Shown here: piece after piece, positions 33,051 through 41,772 of the stretch
How the letters are laid out: each line of letters begins with the position of its first letter
Numbering within the stretch: the first letter of the stretch is position 1
Source: Pirellulales bacterium
GTDB lineage: Bacteria; Planctomycetota; Planctomycetia; Pirellulales; JAICIG01
Assembly: GCA_035533075.1 (NCBI GenBank)
Contig: DATLUO010000226.1
Coordinates: forward strand, 1-48,174
Reading direction: 5' to 3'
Length of the DNA: 48,174 nucleotides
Position numbers and translations under genes: made by a program
Notes under the pieces: model-generated
The model's input: the letters and a program-made list of their open reading frames with translations, nothing else
Told to the model about the DNA's origin: nothing
Databases searched by the model: none

Positions 33051-34592
33051 CTACTTGCCGCGAGGCTTGGCACTGCCGTTGACGACCAGCGCGAGCGCGT
33101 CCACAACCAAGCCCTGCCGTTTGTGGATGCCGATGACCGGCGCTCCATCGCCAGTCAGCGTGTATTCTAGACCCAATGCGGGGTACCCCATCCACTCGCT
33201 CACGTAAGAATCGTTCTTGTCGAGCGATCCTCCGTCTTGGATGCGCATGAAGACCAATTGCAGTGCGTTCACATACTTTCGTGAGCTTACGTGTACGGCG
33301 CCCACCGCGTAGCCCTCGCGGGCGATGGCTCCGTAAATGTAGGTGTTCGGCCGCTCGAATGAGAAAATCGGCAGCAACTGGCCGATACACTTCTCCCCGA
33401 ATTCGCCCGGCGCACACTCGACCCCAACCAGGAATCCGGCATCCGTGACCAGGCGCTGCGCACCGCCGCCCATGCTGTTGCCCGCGAAAGCGGTGTCTTG
33501 GCCCAAGTTGTCCTTGGCGAATGGATTGAAAAGCCTATTACGGTTTCGCGCGGGTTTAGCACGCGCGGCTGCCACCTTCTCCGGTTTCGACGACGCTTTT
33601 CGGGCCGCCCTCTCCAACGATGGCCAACTTCCTGGCGGCTCGATGGTCGTCTCGCGACGTTGCGCCTGTCGGGCCCGTTCGGCTGCCTGAGCCTTTACCT
33701 CTGCCCTCATTCGCTCGAAGATATCGTCGACCTGCTCGTCATTCGGAAAACCTGGTACGGCTTGCGGAGGGGCAGGCGAGATCGGTTCGGCGGTTGCCTG
33801 GGGCCCGGAAGACGGTTGGGCACCTATCGAGGGCGACTGGTCTACGCTCACGTAAGGTTGAACCGGACTAACGCTGGGGCTGGACGGCGCGGGTCCGCGA
33901 TTTCCAGGCTGCCCGGACGGGTAAGGTCCGCTGGCGATCAACACCGTGCCAGCCCGCGACGAGTCGACGTCGCCCACTGTGGCCTGAGAATCTGAATCGG
34001 GCGATCGGCCGGAGAAAGCAACACCCAAGAGCGCGATTGGCACGCAGCACCCGAGCAGCACAAACCAAACCCAGATTGGCGGCATGCCGAGTCGGGGCCG
34101 CGCCGCCGGTCGGAGCGGACCGGTCCCAGCGGGGACCGCCGCAACGGGGGCCGCCCACGCCGCAGTCGCGCTGGAGAACGGCCTACGTTCGGGCCCGGCC
34201 ACTTGCGTTTGGCCGGCGAAGCGGCGAGCGGTGTCGGCGGGCGCCGCAACGGGCCGCGACGCAATCGGTGGCCGACCGGGCGGCTGGTCGGCCGCCTTGG
34301 CCGGACGCAACGGAGGGACGAACTCGTCGTTGCGCCGCTCGGCGTCGTAGCGCGAGCGTTTCAGCGGGTCGAGGAGGCAAAGCTTGGCCGCCGCGATTTC
34401 ATTCAGCAGGCGGGTCGCTTCCGCGCCATACTTTCCGGTCTGGAAATTTCGCACGTAGGCGCTTTGACGCACCACCGCGGCGTTAATGACCTCCGTGTCC
34501 CGCTCGTCGGGCGAGATCCCAAGCAACTGGTAATGCGTTGGGGGACGTCGTCCCTCGGGGATACCCAGCCATTTGCGATACGGATCGAACAT
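33051..34592 (-). CDS. J-domain-like membrane protein without HPD, planctomycete type
   Basis: 513 residues starting MFDPYRKWLGIPEGRRPPTH, preceded by GGTGGAGC. Residues 1-95 are a J-like fold: HYQLLGISPDERDTEVINAA, then YGAEATRLLNEIAAAKLCLL and DPLKRSRYDAERR. The HPD tripeptide needed to stimulate Hsp70 is absent. A Pro/Ala linker is followed by one membrane segment at about residues 175-195 (WVWFVLLGCCVPIALLGVAF) and a long extracytoplasmic linker. The C-terminal ~140 residues form a beta-rich, possibly jacalin-like domain (DAGFLVGVECAPGEFGEKC, AREGYAVGAVHVSSRKYVNA, GDGAPVIGIHKRQGLVV). It is the third gene of the kinase-Hsp70 operon, 156 bases behind the GYF gene. A TTGACA (34697-34692) upstream could give it its own promoter, but the -10 is poor. 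Confidence 0.75.
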   Translation of the reverse strand: MFDPYRKWLGIPEGRRPPTHYQLLGISPDERDTEVINAAVVRQSAYVRNFQTGKYGAEATRLLNEIAAAKLCLLDPLKRSRYDAERRNDEFVPPLRPAKAADQPPGRPPIASRPVAAPADTARRFAGQTQVAGPERRPFSSATAAWAAPVAAVPAGTGPLRPAARPRLGMPPIWVWFVLLGCCVPIALLGVAFSGRSPDSDSQATVGDVDSSRAGTVLIASGPYPSGQPGNRGPAPSSPSVSPVQPYVSVDQSPSIGAQPSSGPQATAEPISPAPPQAVPGFPNDEQVDDIFERMRAEVKAQAAERARQAQRRETTIEPPGSWPSLERAARKASSKPEKVAAARAKPARNRNRLFNPFAKDNLGQDTAFAGNSMGGGAQRLVTDAGFLVGVECAPGEFGEKCIGQLLPIFSFERPNTYIYGAIAREGYAVGAVHVSSRKYVNALQLVFMRIQDGGSLDKNDSYVSEWMGYPALGLEYTLTGDGAPVIGIHKRQGLVVDALALVVNGSAKPRGK

Positions 34593-34748
34593 CGAAGCTC
34601 CACCCTTCAAATATGCGTTTCGCGCTGCGGTGCCGCATGCGCGCCGGCCCACCTAATGCCGCGCATGCGAATCATCTTAGACGATGTTCGCTGTCAAGCC
34701 AACTGGAAGCGGCAATAGTAACGTGTAAAATGCGAGGTCTCGCCGAGA

Positions 34749-35615
34749 TCAGGGTCGCGCGACGTCGGCGAGCTGGGGGATTGAGTGGAGCGGTCGCCAA
34801 TCGTTGGCGTGCCAGCTTCCGTGTCGCGCGAGGCTGTCGAGCGTCACTTCTTGCGCTTGGTACAGCGCTTTCACGTGGTGCTTTCGTAACGACGCTGAAT
34901 ACATTCCGCGCACCCGGACGTACCACTCATCGTTGGCCGGTGGAGCAGGCGGTCGAAGTCGGGCCAGTGGATAACCATTGGTCGCCTGCGGCGACCTAGC
35001 AGGTTGCGACGCTCCCGGCGGCCGAACCGTCGGCGGATTTCGCACAAGCGACGAAGTTGGGACCACCGCGGTCGGAGCGAGGGGCGGCGGCGATGGTTCG
35101 ACCAACTCGGCCTCAATCGGCACGTCGGCCACTGGCGTCGATGGGAACCGGGGGGTGGCCGCTCTCTCCGTCGTCGCTGCCGGTGGCTGTGAGGCAGGCG
35201 GCCCGACCGCCGCGGGCGCGGGTGCGAAGAAGTCGCCGATGCGCATCCACGGCCCGTTCGACGCACATATCAGGTCGTCGTCAGCGACGCGCCCCGCGAG
35301 GCGAAGCTGCTCGACTTCGTGGCGGTGCAAGGAGCTGACAATGCGGCCCCCACGAATCACCCGCAGCTCGCCTCTCTTGTGCCGGCTGACCGGTGTGGCA
35401 GGATCCGCCGCGGGCGGATGCTGATCGTTCGTCGTCCGCGCCGGGGCAGCAAGGAATTCGGCGATCGACATCCAGTCGGCGTTGCGCACCGAGACATGAT
35501 CGGCCAACGTAATGCGGCCTGAGGCGAGCAAACGCTCCAACCCCGCGCGATCGGTCGGCCCAAACGCTACGCCGTCTTTCAACAGCCGCAAATCGCCCTG
35601 CTTCTTGCTCGCCAT
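34749..35615 (-). CDS. triple GYF_2-like domain protein
   Basis: 288 residues carrying three similar ~55-residue modules. Module 1 (about 5-60) is GDLRLLKDGVAFGPTDRAGL...LADHVSVRNADWMSIAEFL. Module 2 (about 80-130) is GELRVIRGGRIVSSLHRHEV...DDDLICASNGPWMRIGDFF. Module 3 (about 230-285) is WYVRVRGMYSASLRKHHVKA...LDSLARHGSWHANDWRPL. Each reads like the GYF_2 (DUF4339) fold, which binds proline-rich sequences. A Pro/Ala-rich linker sits between modules 2 and 3. It has no signal peptide or membrane segment. It lies 20 bases after the kinase-Hsp70 stop, and the octamer repeat supplies its GGAG. The proline-rich linkers of the J-like protein could be a target, which is inference. Confidence 0.7.
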   Translation of the reverse strand: MASKKQGDLRLLKDGVAFGPTDRAGLERLLASGRITLADHVSVRNADWMSIAEFLAAPARTTNDQHPPAADPATPVSRHKRGELRVIRGGRIVSSLHRHEVEQLRLAGRVADDDLICASNGPWMRIGDFFAPAPAAVGPPASQPPAATTERAATPRFPSTPVADVPIEAELVEPSPPPLAPTAVVPTSSLVRNPPTVRPPGASQPARSPQATNGYPLARLRPPAPPANDEWYVRVRGMYSASLRKHHVKALYQAQEVTLDSLARHGSWHANDWRPLHSIPQLADVARP

Positions 35616-35620
35616 CCGCC

Positions 35621-35644
35621 TACTCCCCTACTCCCCTACTCCCC
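35621..35644. repeat. three-unit octamer repeat TACTCCCC spanning stop and SD
   Basis: Three identical 8-bp units at 35621-35628, 35629-35636 and 35637-35644. On the minus strand this reads GGGGAGTA three times: the last part of the kinase-Hsp70 gene, its TAG stop, and the Shine-Dalgarno region of the GYF gene. A unit gained or lost would change the spacing between the kinase stop and the next start, and would change the number of GGAG motifs. Confidence 0.85.
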
Positions 35645-38122
35645 ATTCCGCATCGCTTCGGCCGTCAGAGATTCGCCCCACAGCATGAGATCATCTTCCG
35701 ACAAACTGTTATCGCGGACAAATTCGGCTTTCACTTTCGCCTCATGCCCGACAAGCGTGGCCGACACCTGCAGGCGGCCGTTCTCTTGATAGCTGTAACG
35801 CACCTCGACGGGCCAGCCCGCGGGCAAGTTGGGCGGCAGGCCGCGGATCACACACGTGCCCACCTCCATGCAGGCGTCGGGGATTTCGCTTTCGCCCTCG
35901 ACCACCGCCACCTTCACGGTCGTCTGACCGGCCTTGAACGTCTGGAACCGCTGGGCGGCCGAGTGCGGCAGCGGCGTGTTCTTGGCGATGATCACGCGGT
36001 TCACGCGCTCGCCGCTCTGCGCGTCGATGCCCACGATGCCCAAGCTGTGCGAGTTGATGTTCGTCACCGCGAATTGCGCGTGGCCGCCGCCGCACCCCTG
36101 CTGTTGGAGCATAACGTCCGCATACAGCGCCGCGCCGTGGGCCACCGCTTCGTCGACCGAAACCGAGTAATCGACGGCGCGGCCCGCCAGCTTCTCCAGC
36201 ATGCGGCGAATCATCGGCATTCGCGTCGCCCCGCCCACGACCAGCACCCGATCGATGTCCGGCCAGGTCAACCCCGCCTGCATTACCACAATGTCGGCGG
36301 TAGTGCCGGTGCGCAGTACCAGCGGCGCAGTCGCCTCTTCGAACTCTTGCCGCGTGATCTCCACTTTCAACCGCCGGCCGGCGTGGTTGACGAACATGGT
36401 CGCCTTCAGCCGTTCCGAAAGGGTTCTTTTGGCTGATTCCGCGGCCAGCCACATGTCTTCGAGAGTCTCCGGGCATTGCCGCGGGTCTTCGCCCAGCTCT
36501 TTCTGCAACCGTTCCGCGGCGATCTCGACCAGTTTTTCGTCCCAATCTTTGCCGCCCAGCCGCACGTCGCCGTCGGTCGCCAGCGCCTTGAACGACTGGT
36601 CCCGCATCTCCACCACGGTCACGTCGAACGTTCCGCCGCCCAGGTCGTACACCAGCGCGCGCAGGGGCTTGTCTCCCTTGACCCTGCCCGATCGGTCGAG
36701 AAAGCCCTCCTGATAACCGTAAGCAATGGCCGCGGCGGTCGGCTCGTTGAGAATGTCGAGCACTTCCAGTCCGGCCAAACGGCCGGCGTCCATGGTGGCG
36801 CGACGCCGCGTTTCGTCGAAATACGCGGGCACCGTGATGACCGCCTTATCAACCGCGCCGAGTTTGCGTTGGGCGTCGGCCTTCAGCCGCCGCAAGATAT
36901 AGCTGGAAATGACCTCGGGCGGCAGCGGCTCGCCGTTGATCTTTTTGTGGTAATGCTTGCTCCCCATATCACGCTTGACGCAGTCAGCGACCTTCTCGGG
37001 TTCGATCGCCGCGGCCAACACGGCCTGTTTTCCGACGACCGTGCCGCCGTCGTCAAAGAGCACCACGCTGGGCGTGAGCAAGTCGCCATCGGCGTTCGGA
37101 ATGCTCGTTGGGCGGCCCTGTGGATCGAGGCAAGCAATTACCGAGTAGGTCGTGCCTAGATCGATTCCGACTGCGCGCGCAGGCTGAGCGGCGACAGGCG
37201 ACCGCGGTAAGGGATACGGCTCGCGCTCCGCGCGCGGCAAATGTGCCGGCTCGCGCACAGCCTTCGAAAAGGCATCAGCGAAGGAAACGCAGCTTGGGAA
37301 GCGGTCGTTCGGATGCTTCGACAGGGCGCGTTTCACCGCAGTGGAGACTGCCGCTGGAATCGTGGGCACGAGTGCGTGCAGAACGTCGGGCTCCTGCGTC
37401 ACCTGGGCTACGTAGATTCCATTTGCCGTCGAACCTTCAATTGGGTGACGGTCCGCTAGGCACTGAAAGACGGTGACGGCCAGAGCGTATTGGTCGGTCT
37501 TGCCGTCGATCGGCTTGCCCATAATGAGTTCGGGTGCCATGTACTCTGGCGTCCCCAGCACCATGCCCGCCCTCGTGAAGCCTTGCTTCGAATCCGCTTG
37601 GTCTGTCGCGAGAACCTTAGCGATACCAAAATCGCTCAAATATGCGTTTCCAGGCTCATCGAAGAGGATGTTCCCTGGCTTCACGTCTCGGTGGACGTAG
37701 CCCCGCGTGCCAACAAAGTCCAGCGCGCCGGCGATATGGGGAAGCCATTCGAGCACGCCGGCAAGCTTTCCTTGAATGGGCTTTTCGCGGTCCGTTCGAA
37801 GTCGGTCATCAAGGCTGCCGCCGGACAGGAACTGCATCACCGCGAAGGGAAGGCCGTCGTGTTCGTCCACGTCCGTTATCTTGACGATATGCGGGTGCGA
37901 CAGGCGCACGAGCGATCGAATTTCGCGCGAAAAACGCTGAGCGAATTCGTCGTCCGCCATCAAAGTACGGCGCGGAACTTTGATGACCACGTCGGCCTGT
38001 AGCTTGCCGTCGTGCGCACGGAAGACGAACCCCATGCCGCCTTCGCCGAGCTTGGCGGTTACGCGGTAACGGCCACCGGACAAGTCGATGCCCGTCCAAT
38101 CGAGGTTGACGTCTAGGCTCAC
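35636..38122 (-). CDS. Ser/Thr protein kinase fused to Hsp70 (DnaK-like) domain
   Basis: 828 residues from GTG, with AGGAG nine bases upstream. Residues 19-285 are a Hanks-type kinase with intact motifs: glycine loop LGEGGMGFVF, VIK lysine at about 48, HRDVKPGN with catalytic Asp146, DFG at 164-166, GTPEYMAPE. A short Pro/Arg linker leads at 316 to an Hsp70 nucleotide-binding domain: AVGIDLGTTYSVIACLD, VPAYFDETRRRATMDAGRLA, VYDLGGGTFDVTVVE, VLVVGGATRMPMI. A beta-type substrate-binding half follows (SHSLGIVGIDAQSGERVNRV ... GRLQVSATLVG). The helical lid normally closing the substrate is reduced to about 20 residues. It heads an operon with the GYF and J-like genes and is divergent from the FHA-ABC transporter. 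Both enzyme halves look catalytically complete. Role by inference: phospho-signalling coupled to protein folding. Confidence 0.93.
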   Translation of the reverse strand: MSLDVNLDWTGIDLSGGRYRVTAKLGEGGMGFVFRAHDGKLQADVVIKVPRRTLMADDEFAQRFSREIRSLVRLSHPHIVKITDVDEHDGLPFAVMQFLSGGSLDDRLRTDREKPIQGKLAGVLEWLPHIAGALDFVGTRGYVHRDVKPGNILFDEPGNAYLSDFGIAKVLATDQADSKQGFTRAGMVLGTPEYMAPELIMGKPIDGKTDQYALAVTVFQCLADRHPIEGSTANGIYVAQVTQEPDVLHALVPTIPAAVSTAVKRALSKHPNDRFPSCVSFADAFSKAVREPAHLPRAEREPYPLPRSPVAAQPARAVGIDLGTTYSVIACLDPQGRPTSIPNADGDLLTPSVVLFDDGGTVVGKQAVLAAAIEPEKVADCVKRDMGSKHYHKKINGEPLPPEVISSYILRRLKADAQRKLGAVDKAVITVPAYFDETRRRATMDAGRLAGLEVLDILNEPTAAAIAYGYQEGFLDRSGRVKGDKPLRALVYDLGGGTFDVTVVEMRDQSFKALATDGDVRLGGKDWDEKLVEIAAERLQKELGEDPRQCPETLEDMWLAAESAKRTLSERLKATMFVNHAGRRLKVEITRQEFEEATAPLVLRTGTTADIVVMQAGLTWPDIDRVLVVGGATRMPMIRRMLEKLAGRAVDYSVSVDEAVAHGAALYADVMLQQQGCGGGHAQFAVTNINSHSLGIVGIDAQSGERVNRVIIAKNTPLPHSAAQRFQTFKAGQTTVKVAVVEGESEIPDACMEVGTCVIRGLPPNLPAGWPVEVRYSYQENGRLQVSATLVGHEAKVKAEFVRDNSLSEDDLMLWGESLTAEAMRNGE

Positions 38123-38365
38123 GTTTGCTGCTCCTAACGCGTCTTGGTCCGAGCGGCGAGTGTTGGGGACGCTGCCAGGCTTGCACGAGATCGAGCATAG
38201 CCGGGCCGAAGCCGGTACGCAAGCATGGCGGCCAGATGAAGCCTGCTGATTGTAGGGCGGCGCGAACTCTCTTACGATAGTCAGAGGCCAAAGGCTGCGC
38301 CCTCAAAGAACGTCTCTCGGGGCCCAGGCCCAACCCGATTGACCGTTCAACAGCGAGAAAGAGCG

Positions 38366-40990
38366 ATGGCGGCACGGAACCGATGGACGTTCGGGCGTGA
38401 TCCGAACTGCGATATTGTCATCGAACACGCGGCGGTGTCATCCCGGCATTGCCAGTTGACCCGCCTCCCTGATGGGTTCGTGCTGGAAGATCTCGGGTCG
38501 AGCAAGGGCACCTTCGTCAACGGCCAAAGGATCTCGGCAGTGGTCAAGGTCGGGCCGCACGATCAAATCACCCTCGGACACGATTGTCGGTTGCCGTGGC
38601 CAGGACCAACGGCCGCCCCGGGGCGGGTCATCCCAATCGGCCGCGCAGACGACAACGACGTTGTTCTCGACTATCCGATGGTTTCCCTTCACCACGCGCA
38701 GTTGATCGTGAACGGCTCACAACTGACGCTGGAAGATCTGCGGTCGAGCCACGGAACCGCAATTGGAAGTCCCGAACGAAAAATCACCAGGGCGCCGCTG
38801 TCCCCTAACGACGTCGTCTATTTCGGCTCGCTACGTGTGCCGGCGCAGCGTCTCCTGGCGGGTCGGCTCGTCTTGGGCCAAAAACCCAGCCTTCAGGTGA
38901 AGGTTCCCGTGTCGGCGATCATCTTCGGTCGCGATCCATCGTGCGATCAGGTGCTGGATGACCCTCTCGTCTCGCGCCGGCACGCTCGCTTGATCCGCAG
39001 TGAGCAGGGCTATTTGATCGAAGATTTGGGCTCGACGAACGGCACCTTCCTCAACGGCCGGCGGTTGGCGGAAAAAGCGCCAGTGCAGCCGGGTGACCGA
39101 ATTGGGCTGGGAGATTGCGTGTTTCAATTGACTGACGACGGCAGGCTCGAGAGGCGAGATTATCGCGGCAACGTCACACTCGAGGCGCGTGATATCGGCG
39201 TTTCCGTCCCCCGCCGACGTTTGCTCGAAGGGGTCTCATTAACCATCTTCCCTTCAGAATTCGTGGGTTTGATGGGACCCAGCGGAGCTGGAAAAACAAC
39301 TCTCATGACCGCCCTGAACGGCTACACGCCGCCCAGCACCGGTCACGTCATGGTCAATGGCAGCGATCTGTATTCGAATTACGATCAATTCAGCGGCTCG
39401 ATCGGCTACGTGCCTCAAGACGACATCATCCACCGAGAGCTGACTGTCTACCAGGCACTCTACTTCACGGCGAAGCTTAGGCTGCCCGCCGATTATTCGC
39501 GGCAAGACATTCAATCCCGGATCGCAACGGTGCTCGACGAGCTCGGCATCACGGGGACCGAGCACGTGCCAATTGGTTCGCCGGAAACAAAAAAGGGCAT
39601 AAGCGGGGGCCAGCGCAAGCGCGTCAATTTGGCGATGGAGCTTCTCACCGACCCCTCCCTGCTGTTCCTCGATGAACCGACTTCCGGACTGTCGTCGGGC
39701 GACACGCTGGTAGTGATGCGGATGCTGCGCAAGCTGGCTGACCGTGGGAAGACGATCTTGCTGACGATCCATCAGCCGAGCCTCGAGGTTTTCCGGTTGA
39801 TGGACAACCTTGTCTTTGTGGCGCGCGACAAAGAACAGGACGGCCCTGGCACGGTCGTTTACTATGGCCCGGCGTACCCGGATGCCGTCGAGTTCTTCAA
39901 TCCAAATGGTGTGCCGAACCTGCGGCCAGGCGCGGATGCGCCGCCTGAGGCGGTGGAAGAAGGCTATAAGAAGGGCTGCCAAGAGCACGGCCACGCGGAT
40001 TGGGTCCGGCGCTATGGCGGCTCGGTCCACCACCGCGACTACGTGGCATCCCGCGCCGGCCGGCAGCCGAGCATCGGCCAGTTGGCCTCGTCGTACAAGA
40101 AGCGCCCGGGCTTCGATCTGCGGCAGTGGCTGACCTTAACCGCCCGCGCGGCGACGATCAAAGCCAAAGACCACCGCAACACGGCGGTTTTGCTGGTGCA
40201 GGCCCCGATCATTGCACTGCTCATCAACGCTGTATTTAGCGCCCAGGTCGCGGAAGCCCAGGCAAATCCGGTTCAAGCGTCAAACTCGCTGTCAGTAACG
40301 GTCTTTCTGCTTGTGCTTTCCGCTTTATGGTTCGGCTGCTCCAACTCGGTCCGCGACATCGTCGGCGAAGCCGCGATCTATCGGCGCGAACGGATGGTCG
40401 GTTTATCGATCGGTTCCTACGTGGCCTCGAAGTTTACTGTGCTGGGAGGCCTTTGCGTTCTGCAATGCCTCGTTCTGCAAGCCCTGGTCGCACGGGGGTG
40501 CGACCTAAAAGCGGGATTCCCAGGCATGTTCGCGGTGCTGTTGGTTGTCGCGCTCGTCGGGGTGGCGATTGGCCTGGCGGTGTCGGCATTTGCGAAGACT
40601 TCGGAGTTTGCCATTGCCATGCTCCCAATCGTTCTGCTGCCGATGGTGATTCTTGGCGGGATCATGCTACCGGTACATAGGATTCAGGCCGGCGTTCGCC
40701 CGATGGCCCAGCTCATGCCGTCGCGTTGGGGGTTCGAGGGCCTCCTCCTCTTGGAGAATAAAAGACGATCGCCGTTTAGCGCGCCCGCCGAGAGAAAAAA
40801 AGACGAGAAACGTTCGTCGGCTCCGGTCATGGAGAGACGCGACTGGGCCGAATACTATTTTCCGGCAAATCAACACCGGTCCGGCGTCATCGCAGCGTTC
40901 GTGGCGCTCCTCGCCATGTTGACGGTGCTTATAACGGCAATTTGTTTGATTCTGCGATCGCGCGATATACGTGCGCGACGAACGCGGTGA
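38366..40990 (+). CDS. ABCG-type ABC transporter with three N-terminal FHA domains
   Basis: The 874-residue protein has three FHA domains in series: about 6-80 (TFGRDPNCDIVIEHAAVSSR, GSSKGTFVNGQ), 93-165 (IGRADDNDVVLDYPMVSLHH, RSSHGTAIG) and 185-260 (FGRDPSCDQVLDDPLVSRRH, GSTNGTFLNG). An ABC ATPase follows, with Walker A GPSGAGKTTL, signature SGGQRKRVNLAMELL, Walker B LLFLDEPTSGL and an H-loop in ILLTIHQPSLEVFR. A membrane half of about six helices ends the protein. The N-terminal FHA domains are of the phosphothreonine-reading type, with GR, SxxH and N-G residues mostly intact; domain 2 is the least canonical. The transported substrate is unknown. It is divergent from the kinase-Hsp70 gene by 243 bases, so kinase-directed recruitment or gating is a reasonable inference. 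Confidence 0.93.
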   Translation: MAARNRWTFGRDPNCDIVIEHAAVSSRHCQLTRLPDGFVLEDLGSSKGTFVNGQRISAVVKVGPHDQITLGHDCRLPWPGPTAAPGRVIPIGRADDNDVVLDYPMVSLHHAQLIVNGSQLTLEDLRSSHGTAIGSPERKITRAPLSPNDVVYFGSLRVPAQRLLAGRLVLGQKPSLQVKVPVSAIIFGRDPSCDQVLDDPLVSRRHARLIRSEQGYLIEDLGSTNGTFLNGRRLAEKAPVQPGDRIGLGDCVFQLTDDGRLERRDYRGNVTLEARDIGVSVPRRRLLEGVSLTIFPSEFVGLMGPSGAGKTTLMTALNGYTPPSTGHVMVNGSDLYSNYDQFSGSIGYVPQDDIIHRELTVYQALYFTAKLRLPADYSRQDIQSRIATVLDELGITGTEHVPIGSPETKKGISGGQRKRVNLAMELLTDPSLLFLDEPTSGLSSGDTLVVMRMLRKLADRGKTILLTIHQPSLEVFRLMDNLVFVARDKEQDGPGTVVYYGPAYPDAVEFFNPNGVPNLRPGADAPPEAVEEGYKKGCQEHGHADWVRRYGGSVHHRDYVASRAGRQPSIGQLASSYKKRPGFDLRQWLTLTARAATIKAKDHRNTAVLLVQAPIIALLINAVFSAQVAEAQANPVQASNSLSVTVFLLVLSALWFGCSNSVRDIVGEAAIYRRERMVGLSIGSYVASKFTVLGGLCVLQCLVLQALVARGCDLKAGFPGMFAVLLVVALVGVAIGLAVSAFAKTSEFAIAMLPIVLLPMVILGGIMLPVHRIQAGVRPMAQLMPSRWGFEGLLLLENKRRSPFSAPAERKKDEKRSSAPVMERRDWAEYYFPANQHRSGVIAAFVALLAMLTVLITAICLILRSRDIRARRTR

Positions 40991-40999
40991 CATCTCGTA

Positions 41000-41428
41000 A
41001 TGGTGGCCTGGGAAGCGATTCGCGAAGAGGTCGAAGCACGACTGGAGTCGTTGCGTGACGCGATCGCCCAACAAGAGGCGATTCTGTAACAAATCGTCAA
41101 GCCGGAAGATGCGGCGTTGGCCGTCGCCTTGACGGATTTGCAAGCTCGCCGCGACCAGCTTAAGGACGAGCGTATCCAATCCTTGGGCGAGGTCAGCCAA
41201 GCGCAAATCAACACGAACGAGGTCGCTTTGAAAAGCGCTCCAGCGGCGGACGACGCCGCAGCCGATTCGTGCGAGAATCGCCTCCACAACCACCGTTTCA
41301 GGTGGAAAGGCTTGCGATCCACCGTGCCGGCGGCTTCGACGCGCGTGCGATCGAGTCGCCCCCCCTTGCCAAAGTACACGGTGACATGGCACAACATAGG
41401 ATACAGCATCGCCGGCCAGTGGCGGTAA
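41000..41428 (+). pseudogene. coiled-coil gene interrupted by an in-frame TAA
   Basis: Nine bases after the transporter stop, ATG opens MVAWEAIREEVEARLESLRD and AIAQQEAIL, then a TAA at 41087-41089. The same frame continues QIVKPEDAALAVALTDLQAR and RDQLKDERIQSLGEVSQAQI, a charged helix with coiled-coil periodicity, until composition deteriorates after about 41260. A single T-to-C change would rejoin the parts. It may be a decayed third partner of the transporter, or a sequencing error. The rest of 41429-41772 holds nothing I can support. Confidence 0.4.
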
Positions 41429-41772
41429 GTGGGGATGGGGGCGACGGTTGCGCGCCGCAAGGGGTGCCGGCAGGGTGCTGCCTTCCGAGGCAAGTGCGAT
41501 CTGAGTGCCGCACATTGCCATCGTGTTGTGCATTTGCAACATGCCCGTTAGCGCATGCTGCCGACAAGCAACGTCGAACGCGCCGCAGGGAGCTGCCGCG
41601 CGAGCGCTGACTTTTGCGAATGCTCGTGGCCGCAAACGACTTACGGCCATCTCTCGCCGAATGGATCCCGATTGTGGCACCGCGCGTGCTTTTGGTTCCA
41701 GCGACACGCATTTCGGCTGGCAACCACATCCAGGCCAGCCATTTTCAGCAACCGCAAAAAGGAAACTCGCCC

